The translations under genes and the position numbers were made by a program. A DNA stretch of 64,000 nucleotides from Micractinium sp. NFX-FRZ (Eukaryota > Chlorophyta > Trebouxiophyceae > Chlorellales > Chlorellaceae): assembly GCA_029339195.1 (NCBI GenBank), contig JAPTJF010000001.1, forward strand, positions 62,001 through 126,000, given 5' to 3'. Shown one piece after another: positions 1 through 17,100 of the stretch. The notes under the pieces are model-generated. The model searched no databases and was not told the origin of the DNA. It was given only the letters and a program-made list of their open reading frames with translations. How positions within the stretch are numbered: the stretch's first letter is position 1; the number at the start of each line of letters is the position of its first letter.

Positions 1-990
1 GGTGCAGAAGGACGGCAAAGCCCAGGTTTGCCATCTTCAAACTTTGGGCGAAGGTGTTCCAGTTGGCGGTTGCATGCATGCAAGGTTCAATCTTGCTGCC
101 GCCGGCTGCCACCGCTGCACTGGAGAGTCCAACTTTGCCCCGTCTGCACTTCCCGTTCAGCATTATCGTCTTCGGCAGCTCGGCACTCTCTCAATCACCC
201 GGCCGAGCCGTTCCCTGCAGGCAGAACGCTTTGTCTGCAAAACTCGCCGCTGTGCGCTCCGGCGTGGCTCTGCCGACTCGCTTACATTACCAGGGCAGCT
301 CGGCTCGCCCGCTGATTGACACAGGTGCCGCAGCCTCCGGGGACGGAACGAAGGCATGGAGGGGGGCGGTTTCGCTCGTCGGGCCTTGGGCGAGCCGTGG
401 CACACCTCGCGAACCCCGGTCTCTGTACCCCACCCCCACCACCCGATTGGCTCGCCCCCTCCATCCCCAGCATGGCTGTCCTACATGCTACAGCCACAAC
501 ACCGGGGGAACTGGCATGGGATTACAAATGCGTTACTATCATGGGGGGATTGCACGCATGTCTATCGCTACAATGGCAGGCAACAGCGGAACTGGCGGCT
601 CTCACACTCGGGAATAAGGCAGGGTGTGGTGTGGTGAATTTGTGTGGGAATGATGAAGGGCGGAGGGCGGCAGGACGGCCTGCACACCCCGCTACTAGTG
701 AACACGCTAACGCTACAACGCAACACAGGCTGCGGCAAAATTGTGGGTCTCAATGGGGCTAGGGGAAGGATACAGAAGACTGGCCCTGGTTGGGCGGCTC
801 GCGGGCCCAAACCCCGCTCTCGGCTGGGCACCTGCCTCCCGTCTGCTGCGCATGCTGTGACGTGTTGTGCGCTCTTCCGGCCAGCGCGAGCACAAAGTGC
901 ATTTTGCCGGCCGGCCAGCGCGCACCGCGAGTCACGCGCTCAGGCCAGAAGCACAAACGCACATATCGTGAGGCAGCGTGCATGTCGTGC
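1..990. other. Citrate synthase 3' flank, no gene supported
   Basis: No reading frame here has recognisable protein content or a consistent set of splice sites. The minus-strand citrate synthase stops at 991, so at least the right half is its 3' untranslated region; a TGTAA signal on the minus strand lies at 522-526. Positions 397-432 resemble 36321-36355 in the last intron of the OEP24-like gene (30 of 35 bases), suggesting a short dispersed repeat. Confidence 0.5.
522..526 (-). terminator. Probable polyadenylation signal of citrate synthase
   Basis: TGTAA on the minus strand, about 465 bases after the stop codon at 991. TGTAA is the usual green-algal polyadenylation signal. The assignment rests on motif and position only. 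Confidence 0.45.
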
Positions 991-6275
<5,285 letters not shown>

Positions 6276-6821
6276 GCCGTCAGCTCTGTGTCGAGAAGCC
6301 CCTTCCTGACCGTGACCAGACAGGCGATTGGCAGCGCGCCTTGGACGTCGTGCAAGCTGCCTCTAGAGTTTCCAGACCCGCAGAATGCTGCTCACAACGC
6401 GTAAAACCTTGAATTGCCTTCAAGGACGCGGCACTGGTGGCACGCCACACATAGCACGTGTCATTGGCTGCCAGCACTGCACCCGCAGCCCTCGGGTACC
6501 CACTCACGCTAGCAGCACTGCTCAAATAGCGCAACCCGACCTCCAGACAAAGCTGCAAAGCGGCAGTCGCCCATTCCCATCTTGCGCCTCTACACATGTC
6601 ACCTGCAGCTCTCCGAGCACACCGGCAGTGACATCAGGGACCTGTGGCAACTACGAAGTTTGATAGTTAGTTGGGCCGCGTGCCAGGCGAGTCCTCCACC
6701 TCCGTGTGCCTCTGCTCGCCCGCAATTTGCGCGCCCCCAAGGCCTTGGCACTGGTCGCATCGGGTTTATATTCCGTCTCGGTTCGAATTGCTGCAGGCAG
6801 ACCGCGCGACGAGCCAGCAGC
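6276..6821. promoter_or_regulatory. Shared divergent promoter region
   Basis: The 546 bases between the citrate synthase start (6275, minus) and the module-protein start (6822, plus) must hold both 5' leaders and core promoters. I see no clear TATA box. An in-frame ATG at 6582 would extend the plus-strand protein by 80 residues of unremarkable sequence, so it is not preferred. Confidence 0.5.
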
Positions 6822-9800
6822 ATGGGCTGGCTCAGAGCGCTGGTGGGCGGCGGCGCCGGTGCCGCCAGCGGTGGTCAGGCCACCCCTACCGCGCCAGAAC
6901 CTGAAGGCTCTGCGCCTGCCTCACACAATGGCAGCGCCACAGCTGAGGCGACAGCCCCAGCTGACGACAACCTAGAAACATATGCGACGGCGAAGAACAG
7001 CCTTGCCCTCGACCCCTCGTTCACCGGAGAGGGCGACGGCAAGCCGCACTCGCCACCCGTTTGGACGGCAGCATTGGGCACCCCAGCAGCAGCAGCGGGC
7101 GCGAAGCTTGCAGCCGATGACACCACGGGAACGCCTGATGTGCAGGGGCAGGGGCAGCATGAGGAGTTTGCAGTGGGGGAGGAGGGCGAGGGGTTCTATG
7201 AAGAGGAGGCCGAGGCGTTCTATTACGGAATTGAGGGGCAGCGGCGGGGGTGGCGGCACACGGAGAACCACATCCTGATTTGGGTGACCGCCGTGTTCGT
7301 GGCGGCGCTGGGCATCAACATCGGCGTGGCAGGTGGGCGGGCGGGTGGGTGGGCGGGTGGGTGGGTTGTGCATGGGGCAGACAATGGGGATGCATGGCCG
7401 CTGGTGTCTGCACACTGGTGGATGAGGCGAGGGGACGGGCAACTAGGTTGGGTATTGGGAGAGGCATGGCCAGCTTGCCGCTGCCCCGCCACTGCTGACC
7501 CCGCTTTTGGCAGACGCATGCTGCCTCGCGCCCGTCACTGTGCTGCTGTTTCAAGTGCAGCGAGCGCCGACCAGCGCTGCGGTGTGCCTCTCAACCTGCC
7601 TCGTGCTGCCTGCCCTTCACTGCTGTTCATTGTCCTACCTTTTGGTCCCTGCAGTGAGCAACGACCAGCGCAGCAAGGTGTCTGGCATCATCGTGCCGCC
7701 GCCCCGGCCGCCGCCGCCGTCCCCGCCTGCGCCGCCGCCGCTGCCCTTCCCGCCGCCGCCGGTCCTCAGCCCGCCGCCGCCCGGGCCGCTGCCGCCGGCG
7801 CCGCCGCCGCCCAACCCCTCGCCGCCGCCGCCGAAGCCCTCTGGCTGGTCACCTTGGCTGGGCAGGCCTGCCAACCAGAGCATGCTGGCCATCTGCCCCT
7901 GCCAGTCGTTCGTCACGGTGAGGGATGCTTTGGTTTAAAACCCTAGCTTAAGTACTTAGGGGCGACGCCTCCGCGGTCGCTAAACAGTCGTGTTGGCGGT
8001 CGCAGCTGCCAGCTGCTGCTGTGGTGCATGGGCGGGGCGGGGCGGGGCGAGGGAGCGGCCACATTGCACGCCTGGGGGATGTGTTGCATGCGCAGGCCAT
8101 GCAGGCCCTCTCGCCCTCCCCGCCTTCAACCTCTCCCTTCCCCGTTCTCCCTCCCCTCTGCACCCCCTCTCCTCCTCCACCTCCCCCTGTCCAGACGTGG
8201 AGCATTTGGTACGAGCAGGGCATGCAGGCCACAGCCGCCGACACCGGCCCCATCAGCGGCCTCACCGGGCTCTGCGGCGGCCCGCTGGGGCCCGCCGGCG
8301 CCCTGGACGTCTTCCCCGGCACAGGCCCCGCTGATGCCAATGAGACCTTTCCAGATGGCCTGGCGGAAGTCAGTGCGCAGTACGGCACCTACCTGGACAA
8401 CTTCCTGGGAGTGGGCGGCACGGGACCCGTGGTGGTGAGCTGCCCGCTGCGCCCGCCCCGCCTGCCATGCCCTGCTGGCACGCCCATCTGGATACGCCAG
8501 TTAGCGCGCCTGCCTTCCCGCCTCCCTGCCTAGTCAGCCGGCCCACCACCTGCCAGCCTGATCCCCTCACAAGCTGACTAAAGCAGCTCGTTGCAATTGC
8601 AGCACCCGCCATAGGTCACCTGTGCTCACTCACTTTAATCTCAGCCACACAACTGTCGTATCTTTACCCGCTGCAGCTGGCGTGGCGGTGCGAGCCAGGC
8701 CAGCTGGTCACCGGGTTCAACGTTGCCTGGGAGCGCTCCCCGGTGGCCCCTTTCCCAAACATCGCCACCGGCGTACGGGTGCATTGCGAGGACCCCAACT
8801 CGTGCGGCGGCCCGCCCCTGCCCCCAGCGTCGCCCCGCCCGCCGCCGCCAGCCCCCTCCCCCCCGCCGCCGCCCACGCCGGCGGTCTTGCCGCCGCCGCC
8901 GGCGCCCTCACCCCCGCCGCCGCCAGCAGCTGTGGCCTCCCCGCCCCCGGGGCGCACCCCGCTGGGCACGTGGTCTGAATGGCTGGGGCGCAAGAAGGGG
9001 CCAGCTCTGTACGGCGGCATCTGCCCATGCGGCTCCTTTGTCACCGTGAGTGAGCACAGCACATGCATAGCATACGATAGACGTGTGTTAGTTACAATGC
9101 CTCTGGCCTGGCCTGCGGCAGGCTCCCGACCTGAGCAGCAGCAGCCTGCCCTCGCCCTTGCCACGCTGCCTGTCCCGGCGCCGGCAGCCCAGCCCAGCCT
9201 GAGTGTGCAGGCCTGGGGGCCTCTGCGCCAGCACGTTTTGATGCTTCCCAATATGGAGCCCAGCACCTCCAGCCCAACCGCATGCAACCGCCTGCTACCC
9301 CTGCTCCTCCTGCCACATCCCCCCTGCTCAACCCCTGGGCCGTGCCTCCCCATCTCCCCGCATCATCCCACCCCGCAGCTGTGGAATGTGTGGACCGACA
9401 CCAACTACACGGCGGGGGGCGCCGCCGAGCAGCGCCCCATCACCGGCATCACCGGCATGTGCTCTAACAACGCCTCAATCGAGGTGAGAGGGGGAGCAGT
9501 GGGTGACTTGTGTGCGTGTGTGTGTTTGTGTATGTGCATCAGCAAGAGTGCGCTCGCAGTGAATCAATGAATCAAGCAATCAATCGGTTGTTTTTGGAGT
9601 CCAAGGGAGCCAGCCAGTCGGCATTGAATGTGCTTCACACTTGCAAGTGCCTCACAAGCCTGCATGTGCGCGTGGCCGCCCCATGTCGCCGCCTGCTTGC
9701 AGGTCTTCCCTGGCACGGGCCCACCCGCGGCGAGCACGCTGAGCGACGGCGGGTTTGCCAGCGCTGTGGGGCAGTATGGCACCTTTGTTGACAGGTGGGC

Positions 9801-12800
9801 AGGTGGCTGGCAGCAACAGGGGGTGGTTTTGGCAGGAGGTTTGGCAACGTTGGGAGGGAGGCGGCTTCTGTTCGACCGGGGGCTGCTCGAGTTGGCAGGG
9901 CACAGGCGTTCACTGTGGGTTTTTGAAGCGATGTGGGGCAGAATTGAGACGTCGTTGGGCAGGCGTGCTTGCACCAGGCGGCACATGCGGTGGTGGGCAG
10001 GGGGGTGGCATTGCCACGGGAATGCAACAGTTGTGGACAGGAAGGCAGCAGACAGTGGGGATGCCGGGAAGACAGGTAGGCAGCAAAGGGAATGCCAGGA
10101 AGTGCCGAGGGAGGCACGATTCCTGCCCCCTTGCACGGCAGAGAGGCAATCAGGGATCTCAGCCCACATCCCCTCGCCACCTGCCGACCACCATTCCTGT
10201 GCCCCGCCCCGCCCTGCCCCCCCGCTTGTGCAGCATTTTCGACATAGGTGGGGTGGGGCCCAACCCTTTCGAGCACAACTGCCTGGCCGGCGAAGTGGTG
10301 CTGGGAATTGACGTGAGCCCGGCTGCGCTGGGCTGCGCTGGGCCGCGCTGCGCTGGGCTGGGCTGCGTATGCGCTGCTTGACGACGGGATTTGCCTGCTT
10401 GTCAAGTGCCTGCCTGCCTGCAGCAGCCAATGTGACAGCTGCAGGGCATTCTTGGCGCTGCATGCTGGCCGGCTGCATGCCGATGCACGCATCCTTCACT
10501 CCGTGCAGCGCTGCGCATGCTGCGCCCAGCCGGCAGCCCTGCACCACCTGCGCTGCCCTTGCCCTGCATCAGTGATGCCTGGGTGCCTGCTGTCCCCACG
10601 TGGGCCCCCCTCCACCCCACCCCACCGCCCCTCCCCGCCCTGCACACGCCCTGCAGGTGGCTGTTGAGAACGTCGGCGCCCAGCAGTACATGGCGGGCGT
10701 GCGGGTGTACTGCGGCAACCCCGCCAGCTGTGCCGCCACCACTGGGCCGCCGCCCGTGGTGGCGGCCGCGCCCCCGCCTACACCGGTGCTGGCGCCGCCG
10801 CCGCCGCAGCCGGTGCTGGCACTTGCTCCACCTCCCCCCGCTCCCTCGGCCCTCAGTTGGTCTGACTGGGCGGGGAAGCCGGGGCCTTCCACCCACGGCG
10901 GCATCTGCGCCTGCAACTCTCTCATCACGGTGTGTGGGAGGGCTAAGGCCTCTTATGTGGGAGAGCGGGTGGGCAGCAGCGTGACTGGGTGTGGGGGGTG
11001 TCAGTGAGAGGGTGGTTTGCTTGTGCGTGGCAATGGGTGGGCACCTGGGCAGCTTGGCGGGGGGGATGCAATGCGGTGCGGGGTGCCTTGGTCTGCGGTC
11101 AGTCCTCCTCTGCTGCTCCTCAAGCCTGCCTCCTCCTCCACCTCCCTGCTTCCTGCTGCCGCCAGGTAGCGCCGCTGCCCCCAGACGTGCGCTCGTCAAC
11201 CATTCTGCCACCCTGACTCCGTCACCCCTCTGCACTCCTACTTCGTGCGGCCTTATGTTGAACAACAACAATCCACGTGTTAACCCATCTGTGTTGGCCG
11301 GTATGCCCCTGCAGTCCTGGTTCGTGTGGTCTGCTGCCGCCACCACAATCGGCGCCGACAGCGGCCCCCTCACCGGCCTTGCCGCACAGTGCTCCGGCCC
11401 TGGCAGCCTGCCGCTCGACGTGAGTGCCGGGACGGCCCCACCTGACGGCCTGCCTGCCTGCTTGCCTGCCTGCCAGCACTTCCCTCCCGTCAAACTGCAC
11501 CAGCGAGCGCAATTCAATGCACCTCGCAATGCCTGGGTGCTACCGCTTGACCAAAACAGAAAACAGGTCCAGACCTGCGCTGCCTGGAGCCCACATGGGT
11601 TGTCCGCCCGCCCGCCCGCTCGCCCGCCTCCTTGCCTGCTTGCTTGCAGGTGCTGCGGGGCCCCGGCCCAGTCACGGCAAGCACGGACCTGCCTGTCGGC
11701 TTCCAATTCATGGATGTGGCGTATGGAGTATATGTGGACAAGTGAGGGGCATACGGGGGCATGCAGGGGCATGCAGTGCGCCTTCCTTACCCTGCCACCG
11801 CCTTCCATATGCTCCCTGCTCGTCTGCCACCGCCCGCCCAAAGCCGCCACCCTCCCTCCTGCTGCAGTGTGCTTGGCCTGGGCGGCGACGGGCCCAACAG
11901 TGCCACTCTGTCCTGCTCTGGCACCGACACCATCCTAGGGTTTGAGGTGAGGCCCAAGTGGGCAACAAGTGTGTTGATTGGTGGGACACGCCCGTACCCC
12001 GGCCACCCTGCTGTGCTGTGGGCAGGCGCTTGCTTGCCGTCCGGGTCCGGCTGCCTGACCTCCCTAGCCAACCTGCCTGCTTGGCTCGTGGGCACACGCG
12101 ACTGCTCTGTCGGCCCACGTGCCTTGCTCAGCTTGGGTGGGTTTCTGGGCACCCCTTGCCCCTCTGCCCTCTGCCCCGCTCTGCTCTGCTCTGTTTGCTC
12201 TGCTTTGCTCTGCTTTGCTCTGCTCTGCTCTGCTGTGCTCTGCTCTGCTCATCTACCCCATGCTTCTGGTGCTCCCTGTGGGCCCGGACGCTCGCAGCTT
12301 GCTGGCCCTGCTGCCGCACCAGCTCCCCCGCCCTTGACTGCTCTGCCTCCCCTGCTCTGCTTCGGGCAGCTGACAACAAACACACTCACACCAAAACTTC
12401 TTACTCTCTCCCCCGCAGCTCTCCACCGCTGCTGTGGGCCCTGCCACCTACATAGACGGCATCAGGGTGGTGTGCGGCGACCCAGCCAGGGCCAACTGCC
12501 AGGGCGCCCCCCCTGCTGCCAACAACACGCCGCCGGTGGTGGCCGCCCCGCCGCCGGCACCAGCCGCTGGCAGCTGGTCTGACTGGCTGGGGCCCAAGCA
12601 GGGGCCCGCGGTATATGGCGGCATCTGCCCCTGCGGCACCTTTGTCAACGTAAGTGCAGCTTGGGACCTGTCTGCGTATGTGCTGCCTACCTTGCACCCT
12701 GCTCACTCACTCCCTGCCCCCCTGGCTGAGGCTGAGGCGGGCGGGGGCGGAGGCTGCGCTGAGGGGAGTGGAGCGGGCACCGGCACGTGCACCACGAGGC

Positions 12801-14154
12801 ACCGCCCAGGAGGCCCCATCTCGAGCCTTTGCTGAACCTGCCTGCCGCTTCCCCACCATGGCTTGCCCTGCCTCCCCCCTGCCCATCTCCCCGCGTCATT
12901 CCACCCCGCAGCTGTGGAATGTGTGGACCGATACCAACTACACCCTTGCCGGGGATGTGAGCCCGCTGATCGGCATCACCGGCACCTGCTCCGGGCCAGA
13001 CCAGTACCCACTGGAGGTGCGCGGGGCACATGGGTTGTCGAGTACTTGATTTCGGTAGATGTTTCTGCTTTTTAGTGGGGCAGTAAAAGTCAAAGATGTG
13101 GGCACGTGGTGCTGGCGTCACTTCGTCCCTTGGTGTCCCAAGCAAGCATGTGGGCTTGCGCATGCTGGGGTCCAGTGCGTGCGCAAGCCACCCGCTGTGA
13201 CGCCCTGCCTTGCTTGCCTGCGCTCTCCTCAGCCCGGCCTTGCTGCTGTGATGCCCCACATCGCTGCGGTGCGCAGATGCCTTTCCGGTTGGTCGCCCTG
13301 GGCTGCTCGCCTGACGCGGCCCCTGCTGCATTGGGAGGCCCTCCGGCATGGGGGGCCCCTCACATTCCGCTGACTGCCTCTCTGACCAGAATGCTTTAAC
13401 CAGGCCCAGCACTGTGCCCAATGATCCGCGTGGGTGCCTGCCTGCCTGCCTGCCTGCCTGCCCGCCTGCCCGCCTGCGCAGGTGTTCCCCGCAAGCGGGC
13501 CGCCGGCCGCCACAACCCTCAACGAGGTCGGGTTTGAAGTGACTGAGGGGCAGTACGGAGCCCTTGTGGACAGGTGCGTACTGCCTAGCAGAGACCCCGC
13601 AAGCGCCTAGCTAGGTCTGGCAGGCTGTCAGTTGCAGGGCAGGCGGGCGTGCGGGCTGGCCGGGCAGGGGCAGGGGCAGGGGCAGGGGCAGGGCCATGCC
13701 AGGTGGGCCAGGGCAGCGCGCACAGCGGGAGGTGGGCCTTTCACACGAGGGAAGGGCAGGGCAGCGCAGCGCAACCAGCAGGTGTTGTGCTGTTTCCTGG
13801 GATGCCGTCACCAGGTGCCGCTGCAGGAGCTGGCACACAAGAGCTCGGCTGGCACCGACGGACGGTAGCATCCCAGAAACATGTGGGCTTGCCCTGACAG
13901 TTGCTGTCTTCTCTCCCTCCCCGCCGCATTGAGTGTCTTGCAGCCTCTTTGGCATTGGTGGCTCCGGCCCCAACCCCATCTCTTATGCCTGCGCCCCCGG
14001 GCAGGTGGTGCTGGGGATAGACGTGAGCCCCCCGCTGCGCTGCGCTGCGCTGTGCGGTGCCGTGCTGTGCCTTGTGGCGCAGCGCCGCCGTGCCGTGTCG
14101 TGCCAGGCTGTGCTGGGCTCTGCTGTGCTGCGCCGTGCTGCGCCCTTCTGTGTG

Positions 14155-14190
<36 letters not shown>

Positions 14191-17100
14191 CTTGGGCACA
14201 GCCCGCCTGCCGTGGTGTCGCGAGCGCGCCGCGCCCGCTGCTTCTGCGTCCCCTTGAACACGCTCAGGCCGCGCACTCCCCCCCCCCCGCTCCACTGCGC
14301 TGAAGCATCACCCGCGCCAGGTGCCCACACTGCCCGCCCTGCTGCCCACCGCGCCCTGCCCCGCCCCCCTGCAGATTGCAATCGAGACAATAGACTCCAG
14401 GCTGCCCACCCAATATGTGGGAGGCGTGCGGGTGTATTGCGGCCTGCCCACGAGTTGCGCTGGGGAGGTGCCTGTACCAGCGGTGGCGTCACCCCCACTT
14501 GGCCCTCTCCTGGCGCCGCCGCCGGTGCTGGTGCTGTCACCGCCGCCTCCAGTGCCAGCACTCCTGCCGCCGGCGCCAGTGCCGGTGCTGCCGCCGGCGC
14601 CGACGCTCAGCGTTGGGGGCAGCTGGTCGGCTTGGGTGGGCCCTAAGGCGGGGCCGGCTACAGGCTCTGGCGCCTGCCCCTGCGGCACCTATGTGAAGGT
14701 AAGGGTGCGGGGCTGGGAGGCCAGCACGGCAGCGTGGTTGCCTGTCAGTTGCACTGCCCATAGCACGGCAATGCACAGTGCTGCGCCGCCCAGCAACCGC
14801 CCTGCCCAGCCGTTGGACACTTCTGCACACGCTGTGCTGCTCAAACCCCAGCACGCTTGTCCCGCCCCGCTGCCCTGCTCACAACCCTGCTTGCTGCCCA
14901 CCGCCCCTTGTTCACCCCTTCCGCAGACTTGGAATGTGTGGAGCGACGCCGCGTTTGCGGCGGCAGGCGAGGCCGGCGCGCTTCAAGGCATCTCTGCCAT
15001 CTGCTCCGGACCAGGCGCTGTCGCCATAGATGTGCGTGCTGCTTCATGCTGTGCCTGCTGTGCCTACTGCATGCGCTTCGCTTGCTTCGGGGGCGGCCGC
15101 CGCCGTCTGGGTGTTTGTGCTGCTGTGCCTGCTGTGGTCCGCCTAGCTGCTGGCACAGGCGGCCCTGCTGCCGCATTGTGGACCCGCACAGCGAGCCTTG
15201 CCTACACAAGCCACACCACCACGGACAGCTCTCCCTTACATGAGGGGGCCGCTACAGCTGCGCGTGCGCCTCGTGAGGGGGTGCCTTGCTTTGTGGTCTC
15301 TAGATCTCACCGCCCTGCGTGCCTGCCGGCCTGCAGATACTGCGCGGCACGGGCGCGCCGCTGCTCGTCGACCTGCCAGACGGCTTCAAGTCGATTGAGG
15401 GGCGATCGGGCACTCTGGTCAACAGGTGGGTGGGGGTTGCAGGCGCAGGGGTGAATCATGTAAAGAGGGCACACTGCTGTTAGCCATGGGAGGGGAAGGC
15501 CCAGGAGACGGCCTCTCGGATGGCAGATTCTCGCAGGGGTGGCGCCCTATTGAGCGCTCGCTGCGATGGGGCGTGGAGGTGGCACGGTGCCGCACACGCA
15601 CAAGGGGGAGGCAGGAGGCTGCACCTGTGTCGCACGCTTGTCCTTGCGGATCGGCTCTGCCTGCTGCCCCGGTTTTGCGGGTGTGTTTCCCGCAAAAGGA
15701 ACGGCACTGCCTGGGCGCCCCCACGCGCTGGCGCACGCGGCATGACTGTGTCCCCCCGGCTTCCCACCTGGCCTGCAGCGTGTATGGCGTGGGCGGCACG
15801 GGGCCCACCCCCTTTGCGCAGATCTGCTCAAACCAGGACCTCATCTTGGGCATGGAGGTGAGCCTCCCCCATACCCCAAGTCCACGTCGGTGTGCCTGCA
15901 ACGGTTACGACTGAGCAAGGCAGGGAGATTGTGGTTGCGATTTGTACGCCACGCTGCGCCATGCCGTGCCGTGCCTACTTGGCGCCAGCCGCAGCTGCTG
16001 CTCGCCCAGCGGTGCACCCCCCTTGCCCTGGCCCCACTCGCTTGCCTGCGTGCCTGGGTGTGCGCAGGTGGCCACGGAGGTTAGCGGCGGCAAGACCTAC
16101 ATTGCCGGCCTGCGCGTGATTTGTGGTGACCCAGCCACCGCCAACTGCTCCAGCGTGACGCCCCCAGCCCCCATCCCGGCGGCCCCCACCCCGGCAGCAC
16201 CGCCAGTCATTGCCTCGGGGAATTGGACGGGCTGGGTGGGGCCCAAGGCGGGGCCGGCGGCCTACAACGGCTCCTGCCCCTGCGGCACTTTTGTGGACGT
16301 GAGTGGCAGGCCAGCAGCTTGCGCTCTTGTGTGGACACGACCTCATGTGTACTCATGTGTACTCTTGTGTGGACACGACCTGAGCCCCCACTTGCGCCTG
16401 TGTTCCATGCCTGACTCCATCTCTGTGTGCCTGCTCCTTGCCCACGGGTGTGGGGTTCCAAGGCAAGCGGTGATGCACTCTTCCTTCCTGCACACGCCCG
16501 TCTGGCGCATCCGTCTAAGCGTCCCCACCTGCCCGCGCCCGCTCCCCTCCCTACCCCCGCCCCCGCAGCAAGTGAGCGTGTGGACGGATGCAGGTGCCGC
16601 CGTCACCGGGTTCTCTGCCAGATGCTCCGCCCTGGAGGGAGCGGCGCCCACCGTCCTTCCGGTGCGTGCAGTGCAGTGCAGTGCAGTGCAGTGCAGTGCA
16701 GTGCAGTGTGGGACTGATTGTGGGCTCAGGGTGCGGGGTCCCTTCAGCACGTGTGCATCCCTGGTGTACTGCTGCATGCCGCTGCAGTTGCCGATAGATC
16801 TCCTCGCCGCTGCTCTCAGATGTGACTGCGTGTGGGCTTGTGCTCCTCCTCCTGGCTGCACAAACACATGTCTGTGCTGCCCGGCTGCTGGCGAGTGTTG
16901 AGCCGCATGCAGGGCACCGCTTGCCCTTCGTGCCCACTCTCCTTTTCCACATGCATGCATGGCAACCCTCTGCTTCCTGGCACCCCATGCATGCATGCTA
17001 CCCTTGCTTGCCTCACGTTGCGGCGTCCCTCCCCCTGCTGCTGCTGCTGCAGTTCTTCCCCGGCACCGGCGCCCCGTCGGCGGCCGCCAGCAACGACACC

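Noticed and set aside
1..762. Several overlapping open frames at the left edge
   Set aside because: Frames on both strands overlap one another, none continues to a conserved motif, and the region fits the citrate synthase 3' flank.
6783..6800. GGTTCGAATTGC, resembling a tRNA B box
   Set aside because: No cloverleaf, A box or acceptor stem can be drawn around it; it lies in the leader of the module gene.
10402..11850. 482-codon minus-strand open frame opposite the module gene
   Set aside because: It is the antisense shadow of GC-rich exons and introns, has low-complexity composition, and runs across well-supported splice sites of the plus-strand gene.
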